Positions 33,691 to 45,574 of a stretch of DNA of 64,000 nucleotides are shown here, piece by piece. Position 1 is the stretch's first letter. Each line of letters begins with the position of its first letter. The notes under the pieces were generated by a model. That model saw nothing but the letters and a program-made list of their open reading frames with translations. It had not been told where the DNA came from and made no database searches. This DNA comes from Gnetum montanum (Eukaryota > Streptophyta > Gnetopsida > Gnetales > Gnetaceae). A program made the position numbers and the translations under genes. The stretch lies in the NCBI GenBank assembly GCA_015680685.1, contig MNCI01000268.1, forward strand, positions 90,424 through 154,423. Reading direction: 5' to 3'.

Positions 33691-34900
33691 ATTGGTACTA
33701 GTTGTTCTAGCCTCATGGAAAGGTTTGGTTTATTGGATGCTGACCAAAAATTTCTTATCCAGGCTCTCAGGTTTGTAAATCATAATGGCCCCTAAAGAAA
33801 AAGTTGCATTTATAATATAAGGTCCTTTCCAAAACATTTGAAATTTGGTTCGTTGTGGCACATATGTGGGATTCCAGTACAGAACCTTATCTCTTGGTTG
33901 ATATTTAACTTTCCTAATCCTTAGGTCATAACGTTGTTTATTAAAGGCCTTGTGCAGTTCGTTAGATGATAGGGTGGCTAATTGATTTTCATCTAGCAAG
34001 TTAAGGTTCATCAATCATTCTTTCTATGCTAGATTAAGGTGAAGGTTGAGATCACATGTTGTAGATAGTGTATGAAGCTCAGCTTGAATAGGAAGCGTTG
34101 GAAGCTTACTGTACACCAACTCATAGGGAGAGTAGCCTATAGCGAGTTTCTAGGTGGAGTGGTATGCCCAAAGAGCATCGTTTAGCTTGTTGCTCCAATC
34201 TCACCTATACTTGCTTATCATTCATGTCAATATTTTTGTAATCTCCCTATTGGTGACTTTAGCTTGACCATTCGCTTAAGGGTGGTATGGTGTAGTTAGT
34301 TTGTGTTCAACTCCTAAGCGTTGCATCAACTTCCCAAAAGTTTCACCCATAAAATGTGTACCATTATTCGAAATAAGTGCATGAGGCACACCAAACCTGT
34401 TTACAATTTTTTGTTGAAAAAATCATGCAACAGTAGATGATGTATAGTCCATAATAGTAGCTACTTCTACCCGCTTTGTAAAATAGTCAACAGTAATAAC
34501 AATGTAGGCTTTTCCATTGGACATTGGTGTAATAGGCCCCATAAAATCAATTTCCCATATATCAAATGGTTCTAAAGGTTGAATGCATTGTTGTGGACCC
34601 TCCATCACATTGGTAGTATTGACAAGATCGAACGAAATGATGAGTGCCCCAGAACAATGTAGGCCAATAATATCTTGCAAGCAAGATTTTAATGGTAGTT
34701 CATCTCCTAGCATAATGACCCCCATAAGAAACCTCATGAGCATCTTGGAGAACTCATAATTGATCTACATTAGAAACATACCATAAAACCAAGCCATTGG
34801 AACATACCTTATAAAGGCACCCATTGATTTCTATGAAATATTTGGCTTGGTGTAGAAACTACTGTTTCTTTTTAATGTCTAACCCTTGTAGTGTCTATTG
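33691..34900 (-). pseudogene. Ath2 integrase
   Basis: The C-terminal part is open at 34014-33730 with FWKGPYIIN. The core at 34743-34240 has WEIDFMGP, but the second catalytic Asp is Asn (ISNNGTHF) and the catalytic Glu is Lys (GQAKVTN). Both changes are G to A in the coding strand. A stop also interrupts near 34285. The enzyme is therefore inactive. The zinc-binding N-terminus (34640-34900) is decayed. Confidence 0.85.
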
Positions 34901-35500
34901 TGTAAGGAGATAGGTAACAATACTACTATACTAATTTGTTTTTGTGGTTAATTGATTATTTACTACCCTTGCAAAGAGGAGTTCATTAGGAAAGTGATCA
35001 AAAAGAGGATATTCATCCTCTTTGTTGTCCCATCTTAATTGAGATAAATGATCGACAACAACATTCTCGGTGCCTTTATGATCAATCATTGTAAGATTGA
35101 ACTCTTGTAAGATTACAAGCCATTGTATGATGTGAAGGCTCATAGTTGGTTTATTTAGTAGGAACCAAATTGCACTATGTTCTGTGTGTACAAATACCTT
35201 ATAGCCCAATACATAGTGCCTAAACTTATCTAGTGCAAACACCACAACCATTAATTCCTTTTCCGTTGTGGTGTAGTTGAGTTGTGCACCAGTAATACTT
35301 CAACATGCATAGTGAATGTAATAGGGTCATTTCTGGTCATCTAACTATGTAAGTATGCCTCCTAGAGCATAGTTGGACATGTTAGTCATTATGTGGAATG
35401 GTCTGGACTAGTCAGGAGCTTGTAGAATAGGTGTTTCTACAAGCTTTTGCTTTTAGGTTTGGAAAGCTAGTTCACATTCCCTAGTCCATTCAAAGGCTAC
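34901..35500 (-). pseudogene. Ath2 RNase H
   Basis: Open at 35251-34931 with LDKFRHYVLGYKVFVHTEHSA and NVVVDHLSQL. The equivalent position in Ath1 reads VFVQIDYSA, so an expected Asp (usually TDH) is Glu here. The upstream part to about 35500 is broken. Confidence 0.75.
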
Positions 35501-36290
35501 GTCCTTTTTCATTAGTTCAACCAATGGTTTTGCAACCTTTGAAAATTTTTCTATGAATCTTCTATAATAGACAGTGTATCCAAGGAATGATCAAATGTCT
35601 TTTACAGTTTTAGGTTGGCGTGTGATTCCTTGGATGACTCTGATCTTCTCAGGGTCTAACTCTATCCATATTTGTGAAATATTATGCCCTAATGAGATGC
35701 CTTCTTGGACCATTAAATGACTTTTTTGCCAATTGACCCTTAAATTGGTTTCAACACATTATTTCAGTACCTGCTCTAGTCAATCTAGTGCTTGTTCAAA
35801 GTCTGCTCCATCGGTGGAGAAATCATCCATGAAGACCTCTACAGCATTCCCTATTTACTATTGAAGGATACTTAGAACCAAACATTGAAATGTTGCAAGA
35901 GCATTGCATAAGCCAAATAGCATCTATTTTTATGAAAATGTTCCCCAAGGACTTGTGAACATGGTTTTGGCTTGGTCCTCTAGTGCTATTTGGATTTGTT
36001 GTATCCACTGTACCCATCCAGAAAACTATAGTAACGATGCCCTACAATGGTGTATAAGACTTGGTCAACGAATGGCAATGAAAAGTAGTCTTTGAATGTT
36101 GCCATATTCAGTGGCCTAAATTCTATACACATCCTCCATTTATCTCCCTTTTTGGACACAATGACTAATGGACTAATCCATTCGTTATCAGCAATGGGGT
36201 AGATGAACCCAGATTTTAGAAGTTATTCAATTTCTTCTTTAACCACTTGCTTCAGCTTTGGGTTCAATCATCTCTGCTGTTGTTTTCAAG
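35501..36290 (-). pseudogene. Ath2 reverse transcriptase
   Basis: The minus strand carries MLFGLCNALATFQ near 35925-35880 and VFMDDFST near 35845-35815, so the catalytic Asp pair is intact. Upstream motifs around 36200-36130 (LVIVSKKGDK) confirm the N-terminal part. Multiple stops and frameshifts. Confidence 0.8.
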
Positions 36291-37560
36291 GCTTCATGGA
36301 GGGGTTAGTATAAATCCTATATTGGCATATCCTAGGGTCTATTCTAGTTAATTTGGGATATGAACAAGTAAAGGATTTCGACCATTTGTTTACCAATTTT
36401 AGCAGTCTCTCTTTTTGTTGAGGAGTGAGCTTAGCATTAATAATTACTAATTTTTCATTTTCGAGAAATGTATAGTCCATACTGGTGAGCAATTGTTTTA
36501 CCTCAAGGGGCTCTTGCTTAAAGTTGTCAGGGATTTCCAACTTTTCCTAGTTGATATTTTCAATGTCGAGACTTGGAAGTTAGCGATGAACTTACTTTAA
36601 TGTGTCTATGCTATCAATGTAAGCGCAAGTCAAACCCTCAGTTGGTTCCATGCATATAGTTGAATTGCTCTCTTGGTCAGCTATTAGCCACTAGGTGCCT
36701 TCCTTTCTTGTGGTTGCTGCATATAGGGATATTTGTATGTTAGTTACTTGTGCACACTCATTGCATGTAGAAAATGTTAAACTTTGTACGAACCAGGACT
36801 TCTACACACAATTACACCCTATGTTACTGTATGCGATGCATGGAACTTTCTACTTCTCATTCTTTCCAAACATGTTTTCCTTTGATATTTCTAGGGAAAG
36901 ATCATGTATTCCTAGGTACCCATCAATTGTGCTTAGCCATGCTCTTCCCATTATGATTGAGAAGTCCCCCTTACCGTTGTTAACTTGAATCACTATGAAG
37001 TTGGCTGGATACGACCAGCCACAAATAGTGGTAACAAGGTCCTCCACCAATCCCAATGGGATAGTGATAGGCTAGTTGACCAACTCTAAATGAATGTTAC
37101 TCTTTTTTAGTGAAGGCAAGTTCTAGGCTTTGTACATTTTTTGAGAGATTAAGTAGACACTAGAGCCTAAATCCAAAAGAGCTTTTCACGGTTCATTCCT
37201 AGCAATTTGTAGATATATAAGAGGACTTCCAAGATTAGAAAATTTCCTAGGAAGATGGCTAGCTTTAATCCAATCGGTGATGGCATGAGTCAACATGACT
37301 GTATGTGTTGGGTGCGATTTTTGGTTTGAAGGGAGTTCCAAAGTTTTGAGTGATGGTGAAGTGTTTGGAGAATCAACCACTTATGGTTGCAAGGACTTAG
37401 TTGGACTATTGGTTCTAAAGAAGGATCTCTTCGTTGTGCGGTTGTTTGAACCAACAGTATGTTGAGGATTAACAGCCCTTGTAGCATTATGTTGCTGTAG
37501 CTAGCCAAGGAGCTCACCTTGCATAGCTAGAGTAGGTGGTAATGGAGCTAAATGTGGAAG
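36286..37560 (-). pseudogene. Ath2 protease and linker to RT
   Basis: Protease motif LLDLGSSVYLIS lies near 37180-37140; the Ser of D-S-G is Leu. IIMGRAWLST at about 36960-36930 is the downstream signature. The linker 36540-36286 is fully open (84 codons) and includes IINAKLTPQQKERLL. Upstream, 37517-37186 is a frame-shifted protease lead. Confidence 0.75.
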
Positions 37561-37715
37561 AGATGTAGTCAGATGAGAAGGATAGTACATTTTTGGAACA
37601 TCACCTCTAGGAGAAGGAGTTCTATAGTACTCATGGGCTTGGTAGTGAGGCTAGGGAGTGACATGACCATACGGATAAGAATACCACTAGATAATCGGAA
37701 AGAAGGGTAGAAGAG
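37561..37715 (-). pseudogene. Ath2 gag tail
   Basis: The minus strand encodes a Tyr/Pro/His-rich stretch (WYSYPYGHVTP) like the Ath1 gag tail. The element stops near 37715, where + strand DNA of a different copy begins. Confidence 0.4.
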
Positions 37716-38680
37716 AATAAGAACTTAATTGTTAATCATACGTATCAATGTAACACTTACCTGTATGATCACTCCAAAGGTCAATGCCCAATCTTGTCAC
37801 ATTTACATGAGCATTGGGGAAGAATGTTACATCCAGAGTTTATACAAAAATACTATTTTCAATCTTAGTGGCAAAAATCCCAGTCCTAAGGGAAGCCACC
37901 CCCAAACTGGTTACACCCTTCTTATCATCTAAACCCAAGTGCTTATCAAATTCAACATCCTGTTTCCCCAACTAGGTCAACATCCTGTATCTCACCACAT
38001 TATTATCATTCTCCTTAATACCATCAACCCATATCCTTGCCAACAAGACCACCACCTTGGATACCTTACACTTCTCCTCAATTTCAAAATTCTCATCCTT
38101 CACCTCCTTCTACATCGCCACCAATTATACTCAAAGGATTTGCACCATAGCATCGACCCATGAATGTTACTTGTGCTACTACTATCAATCGTGGTGGGAA
38201 CTCTCCACAACATTGAAGATGTCCCTTCTTTAGACATGATCATAGAAAGGGACAGCACAGTTCCAAGACCACTGCATTTTCCAACTCAACACAAGTCCAA
38301 CACTATGGTGCACCTTCCTCCTTGAACCCAATGCCTCATGTTACCCCATCAAGGCCACCACTCAATGCTCCAACAACCATGCGGCCCAATGAATATAGCC
38401 ACGTAGGAAGACATATCGATCCTTGCATACTGTCTTACAGTCACGGGTGCATAGTGGGTCAACTCCTTATCAATTAACCACATCTTATAACTTGCCCCAC
38501 TATGTCAAATTTAATCAAGTGTGTGAACCCCAATGGGGTAAGAATTACCTGGTCCCAATATTTTCAACATGCAAGGATCCTAACCTTCCATTTATTAATT
38601 CTAGCCATGCTCAACCATTTAGTTGTGGGGGATATCTTCCATTCTAACAACAGTAGAATTAATAAATGTTTTCCTTTTCT
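37716..38680 (+). other. Ath4 5' part, decayed Pro/Ser/His-rich coding-like region
   Basis: The longest readable + frame is rich in Pro, Ser, His and Asn and broken by stops. I cannot assign it to gag or integrase with confidence. The last 150 bp (about 38560-38650) resemble the end of the integrase region of Ath1 (about 6050-6110). Other readings in this interval are short and low complexity. Confidence 0.3.
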
Positions 38681-39704
38681 TTAATTTTATAATTTTTTTT
38701 CTAGTTTTTCATCTTTCAATTTATTTTTTTATATTTTTTTCTTTTTATGAGTAATCTCATCAACAAATAAAATACTCATGTGACTTGTCGGTTGAGATGT
38801 TGTTCTATGCTATCAAGTCTCAGGTGACTAATTATTTGGACAATGAGCCCACAACATCCACCCATCCATTCTATTAATAAGAGGTTCTACTTTGCAAAAA
38901 CAAAGTGCCAAAGTGGCTAGAAAAAGAAAAAATACATGTGTGCTACAGAGAAATTCCAATTCACTTCCTTGAACAAAATGCCAAGTGATCGTACACCCTG
39001 CTATCATGGTGCTCTTCTGGTTGTCCATCAATGGATAAAACAATGCGATGTCACTAATTAGAAGAATGGACTTGGTCTTGATTTTGGAGTGATGAGCTAA
39101 TGACACATTAATCACGCCCTACATTTAGGATTCATTGTACCCTAAGTTAGTTACCTCATGTCCTAATCTCTGCAATCCCTTGTACAATTCACCTCATCTC
39201 GCTGTTCATGAATTTTTACCTCATGTCTTATGTAGCATTGAATTCATACCTCATCACGATGGTATCTACATGTGTGTGTTTTGTGGAATTTGTGTGGATT
39301 ACATTTCACCCTCTTAGTGCCTATGGACACCTTCAAGGTGGTTACGTAAGGGCATTATAGGTAGGAACTTGCTTTGGGGAGGACCCACTTGTGTAACCCT
39401 TGTAATTTACACTCATTACACATCACCATCACATCATTTTATACCCTTAGAGTACTGCATTACCAACATTCTTCTTTCCCTTATCATCCTTCGAGTTCAA
39501 TAGTTCCTATGTACCAAAACATGTCCTTTTTCCTCATTTGATTTATGAATTTCATTGTCAGATTCTATACCATTACACTTTTTGTGCCTTTCGATCTATT
39601 CAATATTATCCTGGACCTTTTACATTGACCACAAGTTCTTAATTTTTTACCTTATAATTTCAGAAATTCACCAATTCTTCTAAGTACCCTATTTTAGAGA
39701 GTCC
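38681..39704 (+). other. Ath4 spacer
   Basis: T-rich at 38680-38750 and non-coding after. Parts of it align with the Ath1 spacer, notably 39344-39397 (CTTGCTTTGGGGAGGACCCACTTG). No gene seen. Confidence 0.5.
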
Positions 39705-39830
39705 ACGATATCAGGTACCCGATATCAGGTTGAACGTGATATCAGGGCCACACTATTGGGTACGCGATATCACGTCAACAAAAACTATATATATGGACCC
39801 CCCCCCCCCCCACGCACATCAACATTAGTC
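39705..39830 (+). promoter_or_regulatory. LTR-like internal promoter block of Ath4
   Basis: Five half-palindromes of the type CACGATATCAGG, CCCGATATCAGG, CGTGATATCAGG and ACGCGATATCACG are followed by a TATA-like CTATATATATGG at 39784-39795. A 14-base C run follows (about 39798-39811). As in Ath1, no LTR start or PPT precedes the block, and the extra ORF begins about 490 bp downstream. Confidence 0.5.
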
Positions 39831-40288
39831 TCAACTATTCACATGGGGGGAGTTTTTCAAATTTTCTTCCATGAATTTTGACTNCTTGCACATCTCTCAT
39901 CCAATAGTTCAAACTTACTTGCTAGTGCTCCAATTTCCATTTCGATCGAACCTATCTGACCCAGGAGTGTTCAGCTTAGTCATGGGGGAAGGGTACACTC
40001 TTAATTGTGCATAATTTTTTTGAAATTCATCATCACCTGAAGGATATTATAAAGGGTAATTAACATTAAAAATGTTAAACATGTTTCCAAAATCAATTTT
40101 ATCTCTTCACCCATACCAGGAGAATTAAATTTTGAAGTCACCTAATCAAACTTTTAGGGGATATTTCCATAAAATTTCCTAACTCTAAATCACAAAAAAT
40201 AAGAAATGAATCCATTAAAGGTAAAAAGTAAGGTATAAATCAAATTTTGTAAGAAACCTTACTAATAATAGGCCCCATGTGATTAAAG
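39831..40288 (+). other. Ath4 leader with a PPT-like stretch
   Basis: No gene. TTAGTCATGGGGGAAGGG at about 39975 is PPT-like but is not followed by an LTR. The rest is AT-rich and resembles the Ath3 leader. Confidence 0.4.
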
Positions 40289-40445
40289 ATGGCCCCTAAA
40301 CATGGATAATAAGGAGGACCCTCTCAAGGTGTGTCCAAATGACCAAGAAGACATAGAGACCAAGCATCTCTTGAGGGATGTGTAGAGCAGGAGGTACAAT
40401 CATTCAGCATCCATCAAGAGCCTCATGCTATTATGCAATCAAGAC
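40289..40445 (+). pseudogene. Ath4 extra ORF, N-terminal fragment
   Basis: Starts ATGGCCCCTAAA, with stops soon after. It aligns with the first 180 bp of the Ath3 ORF (CATCCATCAAGA, CTCATGCTA). It ends at the broken edge of TatC. The next 600 bp of the ORF, judged by Ath3, are missing. Confidence 0.6.
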
Positions 40446-40770
40446 AGGTAAAAGGAGGAAATGAATTTCTTTGAGAATTTCAGGTGAACCATTCTTGAAT
40501 ATAACTATTCCGACTCTTACACCCTTTGAATTACATGAACCATCAAAGTATAACTCCCATTTATCCTCTTTCTTTGATTGTTCTTTTTTAGGACTATAAC
40601 TTTCTTGGAGTGTACAAATTTTGTTTTCAACACCTCCTTTTTCAACCATTTTACTTTTTTGGTTTGAAGTAATATTATCTATCATCAAAGGTTCGCTATA
40701 GATGTAGATTTGATTTGGTTTTCCCTTCCAAGGTAACCACATGTGAGAATAATTTGTTGATATGTAACCT
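40446..40770 (-). pseudogene. TatC second (archaeal-type) RNase H fragment
   Basis: The minus strand carries WELYFDGSCNSKGVRVGIVI, the first strand of the extra RNase H that marks the Tat lineage; TatE has LNFDGALTSRGG at the same place. The catalytic Asp is present. Only the N-terminal third remains before the breakpoint. Confidence 0.75.
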
Positions 40771-41754
40771 NNNNNNNNNNNNNNNNNNNNNNNNNNNNNN
40801 NNNNNNNNNNNNNNNNNNNNNNNNNNNNNNNNNNNNNNNNNNNNNNNNNNNNNNNNNNNNNNNNNNNNNNNNNNNNNNNNNNNNNNNNNNNNNNNNNNNN
40901 NNNNNNNNNNNNNNNNNNNNNNNNNNNNNNNNNNNNNNNNNNNNNNNNNNNNNNNNNNNNNNNNNNNNNNNNNNNNNNNNNNNNNNNNNNNNNNNNNNNN
41001 NNNNNNNNNNNNNNNNNNNNNNNNNNNNNNNNNNNNNNNNNNNNNNNNNNNNNNNNNNNNNNNNNNNNNNNNNNNNNNNNNNNNNNNNNNNNNNNNNNNN
41101 NNNNNNNNNNNNNNNNNNNNNNNNNNNNNNNNNNNNNNNNNNNNNNNNNNNNNNNNNNNNNNNNNNNNNNNNNNNNNNNNNNNNNNNNNNNNNNNNNNNN
41201 NNNNNNNNNNNNNNNNNNNNNNNNNNNNNNNNNNNNNNNNNNNNNNNNNNNNNNNNNNNNNNNNNNNNNNNNNNNNNNNNNNNNNNNNNNNNNNNNNNNN
41301 NNNNNNNNNNNNNNNNNNNNNNNNNNNNNNNNNNNNNNNNNNNNNNNNNNNNNNNNNNNNNNNNNNNNNNNNNNNNNNNNNNNNNNNNNNNNNNNNNNNN
41401 NNNNNNNNNNNNNNNNNNNNNNNNNNNNNNNNNNNNNNNNNNNNNNNNNNNNNNNNNNNNNNNNNNNNNNNNNNNNNNNNNNNNNNNNNNNNNNNNNNNN
41501 NNNNNNNNNNNNNNNNNNNNNNNNNNNNNNNNNNNNNNNNNNNNNNNNNNNNNNNNNNNNNNNNNNNNNNNNNNNNNNNNNNNNNNNNNNNNNNNNNNNN
41601 NNNNNNNNNNNNNNNNNNNNNNNNNNNNNNNNNNNNNNNNNNNNNNNNNNNNNNNNNNNNNNNNNNNNNNNNNNNNNNNNNNNNNNNNNNNNNNNNNNNN
41701 NNNNNNNNNNNNNNNNNNNNNNNNNNNNNNNNNNNNNNNNNNNNNNNNNNNNNN
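40771..41754. other. Assembly gap (984 N)
   Basis: Run of N. Conceptual ORFs crossing it are not real. Confidence 1.
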
Positions 41755-42566
41755 GCTATATTTTCTTCAAGACTCAAGTTCAACTATTTTTCTAACTGTA
41801 TAGCTTCACTAAAGTAGTCATTTAGCATAGTTAAGTTTGGAGTTCTCCTTAACCAAATTGAAATGTTGGGGTTGACAGCCTTAAGATAAGTTTCTTTAAG
41901 CATTTCTTCTGATGGTCTATATTGTCTTTAAAAGAGTCCATAAATTCGCTGAAACTTGATGTTAAAATCTCTAATTGACTCTTTAACTCCTTGCTTAGCT
42001 TGTACTAGCCCACAGTATAGTTGTTGTTGATTCAATTGATTACCAAACTGGGCCAAGAAAAGATTCTTCATGTCATCCCAACTTGTAATACTATTACTTG
42101 GTAAGTTCGAATACCAAATCTGAGCCATATCCTTTAGATTTGATACAAACAACCTACAAGCTTGATCTTCATGTTGAATATTTGCATGAGCTAAAGCTAA
42201 CTCAAACATGTGAATATATTCTTCAGCTAAATAAGTTCTTCCAGGAATGAAAGGCTCAGGAAAATATTTGTAAACTACCTTAGGAATATCATTGTAATTT
42301 TGAAATCCTAATGGGGTAACTCCTTGCCAAGGATTTGCCATCCTATTCCTTTGTAATGTTAAACTCTTAGACTTTCTAGATCTTCTCTTATAAATCGATA
42401 AACCATATATAATGGGTGATCTTCTTGATCTTCTAGTTTTCACTCCACTACTTGTTCCAAATTCAGAAACTTTCTTTTGTTCTTCTTCTGATGAAGAATC
42501 AGTCTTAGGATCTAAAATATCTTTTGAACCTTTTAAACTTTCAGAACTATCAATCTTTTTGGCCAT
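41755..42566 (-). pseudogene. TatC gag
   Basis: Begins ATG at 42566 about 125 bp from the LTR. The first 212 codons are open: an acidic, then basic N-terminus, then FIPGRTYLAEEYIHMFELAL, ACRLFVSNLKDMAQIWYSNL and SWDDMKNLFLAQFG, a standard retrotransposon gag core. TAA at 41930-41928 and TAG at 41786-41784 break it; both fit single C-to-T changes of Gln codons. Otherwise it is the best preserved gag in the window. Confidence 0.85.
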
Positions 42567-42691
42567 GAACTGAAAATAGTATCTAATTTCTTAAGCCTTT
42601 ATAGCAACAAAGAATTGTTGATGTGCTAAAATTATAAGGCTTATGAACCTAGAGGCTGAATTTTCAGCCCTCCTTCTAGTGCCAAAAGAAC
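42567..42691 (-). other. TatC leader and primer-binding-like site
   Basis: The minus strand reads TTGGCACTAGAAGGAGGGC at about 42685-42667, six to seven bases from the LTR edge. It nearly matches sites in TatA and TatB. I could not match it to a plant tRNA 3' end from memory. Confidence 0.65.
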
Positions 42692-45574
42692 TGTTGGCGA
42701 CTGTTTGGGACGCGACTGCCAATGAGTGTCCTCGAACAGGATTTAGGTGCCTGCTGGTCTCTGGCAAGACCGAGGCCCAGATACCTCCAAATAAACTTAG
42801 TAGTTAATGTGAGTATGTATGTGTGTTGTTCTGGCGTGCGGTTGTAAGAAATGTAACGATTGCGTTGTGTGTAAACTATAGATGACTTGTCTTAAAGAGA
42901 TTCAGCCAACTTTGCCAAGTACTGTGAGTTGTTGAAAATTTTCTATTTTGTTCAACTGCCTAGTCTACGCGGTCCTTATAATACCTACTTGTAACAAATA
43001 AAATTTTGCAAAAACATTTGAGCACAACTCCGCAATCTACTCCTAATTTTCCCCAGAGAAAGAGATAGTTCCACAAGAAAACTAGAAATAGAGCAAGATT
43101 CGATGGAAATAAGCAGAAAAGAAAAGAAAGCAGATTTGTGTAGACCTCAAATATTTAAACAAGGTAAAATGACACGAGTAAACACTTCGCAATAAAGCTA
43201 TCCCAAATTCAATATCTACGAATTGTTCAAACTTCCAAGGCTCAAACAAGCAATATCTTCAAGACAATCCTACTATGCTACCAAAAATTGCTGCGTAAAC
43301 TACCACGTACGAGACTCCATTTTGACTAGATAATAGATGTCAACGATTGCATTCAAACAGAACCTTTAAAAGACTTGACAATTTCTGATTGAAATACCAC
43401 GGAAATTCACTTTAAAGATAAAAAGAAGCTATTCTGGTCCCATCAAAATACCAAAGATTTTCTGAACCCTCTTGACTACTAAATTGTTCCACGGCGTGAC
43501 TACAAACAGAGGCTCTCTTCCAACAACCCAATAGCAGTTCCCAAACGTTGCACAATAACGAAATTTACTACTAAAATGCTCTTAAGGCTTTTAAACACAA
43601 GCGCTTCTATGGCAAAATTTTAATAGAAATTTCTATCGGGCAACAAGAACAATAAGAGCAATCTAAAAATCCCAAAATTACTTGCCAAGGATGATACTAT
43701 CTAAACCACTAGCTAAACAATTTAAACAAAACAAAAATAAAACATAACTCACAGGACTATGACAAAGAGGCTGAAATCTTTCCTTTAGTAAGCCATTTTA
43801 CAAGCAATCTTCTTTACAAATGCTCTTCTCAAGACCCCAAAGTGTGTCTTCAAGTGAGAGCCTAAGTGCTAACTAGTAGCCTTCCAAAGTGTGATCTCCA
43901 AAAGTGTGATGTATGAGACCTTCCAAGAGTCCCTTCCCAAAAGTCCTTTTTTCCCAAAGTCCTTTTTTTAAAAAGTCCTCTCATGAAGCCTTTTTATAAC
44001 GTTTACAAGGTAGTTACATGCCAAAAAATATCCTAGCTAACTTTTCTCCCAAGCAAGGAGGTTACAACTTACCCATTTAATTAGGAGGGAGTTAGGAAGT
44101 TATTCATAAAGTTAGGAGGAATTAATATTTGTAAATATTATAAATATTTCCTTTGTAAGTAATTTATTAAAATAAATCTTAAATCCCTAATCTAATTTAA
44201 TTTAATTAAAATTTTAAATACTAAGTGTCATTAAGCCCTAAAATTTTTTAATAAAAAATATAATATAATATCCACCTTATTGGTAGCGGTAGTTAATTTA
44301 TCCTTTCCATATCTCTGATAATTAAAATTTAAATTCGAGATGGCCCGAAATATGAGTCCGAAGGTGAAGGCACCAATCCTGCAACTGCCAGCAACTACTT
44401 CAAATTATCTTATTTGGCCAAAAATCATTACCAACAACTGCCATCATAGGAGAGGACTTAGCCACCACATTAGGAAACGTCACCGTGTGTCTCGTAAGGA
44501 TCTGCAACTGTTGTAACCTTTGCCTCTCAAAAATGCCCTTCAGGTTTTGATGATTATATGATTTGATCATCGCTTCGTATATTTTTGCTGCCTTCCGTCT
44601 GTGAGAATTGGTAAACTGTCTGGCTTACAAAGTTTTCTTCCAATATTTGGTGCAAATTCTTCAAGCAACGTCCACCAGGGATTTTAAGGCATTTGCTGTT
44701 GTTGCGAATGAAAACCCAAATTTGTTCATCGCGCAAAATTCTTCTGAAATCCATCTCATCAATAATCCATCTTCTGAAATAGCCACAAGTATCTCTGCTG
44801 AAATCGATGATTCTGCTGAAATTGCTGCTGGGTTCTGCCCTAAACTGGCCTCAGTCCTTTCTGCACAGCCTGCATGCGATTACTACCCAAAACCCCTTCA
44901 ATACGGCTCAGTCGTGAAAGAAGGGCCTCCCACGTGCTCCATGAACTCGAGTTCACTGTTTTCGGCATCCGGCGAGTCGGCTACGGTTGCGTTCGACAAC
45001 ATCAATTCGTAAATCTGGCAGATGCGCAGGCGCAATTCTGAACGGCACAAGCCGATGTATTTGCCCCAAAACCACAGCATTCAATTCTGTATTTCCGATT
45101 TTCTATTTTTTTTCTCCAGCAGTGTTAACAATGGGCTTTTGGACTTACGGAAATTTGGGTTCGTCTGCAACACAGAAACCTTAACATCCTTTGATAATTT
45201 AAATTTTACGGAATTCAAAACCTGTTGGTACTCCATTCGTTAGGTCCTTCACTTCCTTCCAAATCTTAACCAATTCTTGATAATCCATTACCCATGGTGC
45301 TGCCTATTTTGCCGATATTAACAGGGAGTATGCTTTCTTGTGGTAAATAATCACCTCCTTTGTTTGTTATTCCAATCTTCACTAAAGGAAGTAATTTGGC
45401 ATTTTAATTTTACTTTCCAAGAAGGCTTCAACATCAAGATTATTTACCAGTGGCTTGCTTCTCCAAGAATACCCATCAACTCACAATACTAAACTGCAAA
45501 TTTACAACCAGGGATTGTGCTAATTTTGAATAAAATATTCCAACTGTTCCATGTAATGGCCAAATGTGCCAACA
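42692..45574 (-). mobile_element. TatC 5' LTR
   Basis: 2883 bp. Ends are TGTTGGCGAC at 42692 and TGTGCCAACA at 45574, giving a 6-bp inverted repeat TGTTGG/CCAACA. On the minus strand a TATA-like TTATAAAAAGGC lies near 43996. ORFs at 44600-45240 are chance readings. After 45574 the Ath4 ORF resumes at once, so the right edge is precise. Confidence 0.8.

Larger units (their letters stand above)
30896..37715 (-). mobile_element. Ath2: Athila-like element, 5' truncated, inside TatB
   Basis: Minus-strand relative of Ath1: 3' LTR at 30896-31730, spacer to about 33690, integrase, RNase H, RT, protease and gag end, stopping near 37715 against Ath4. The extra ORF seen in the other copies is missing between the spacer and the PPT. 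The gene order and protein text match Ath1 closely enough to compare mutations residue by residue. Confidence 0.8.
40446..45574 (-). mobile_element. TatC: Tat-like element, 3' half deleted, inside Ath4
   Basis: The minus strand reads 5' LTR, primer site, gag, an assembly gap, then an archaeal-type RNase H fragment that stops at Ath4 DNA. No 3' LTR remains. The gap of 984 Ns is too small for the missing gag end, protease and RT of a full element, so either the gap length is arbitrary or there is a deletion. One deletion removing the TatC 3' half plus about 600 bp of Ath4 explains the left junction. Confidence 0.75.

Noticed and set aside
39798-39811. 14-base C run as a functional element
   Set aside because: Homopolymers vary by slippage and sequencing error. 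It follows the TATA-like box but has no counterpart in Ath1.
40431-41803. Long ORFs of 450 and 362 codons across 40431-41803
   Set aside because: They run through the 984-N gap. Only the flanking RNase H and gag segments are real.
44608-45243. ORFs at 44608-45243 as a possible gene
   Set aside because: They lie inside the TatC LTR, antisense or overlapping in several frames, with no recognisable domain.
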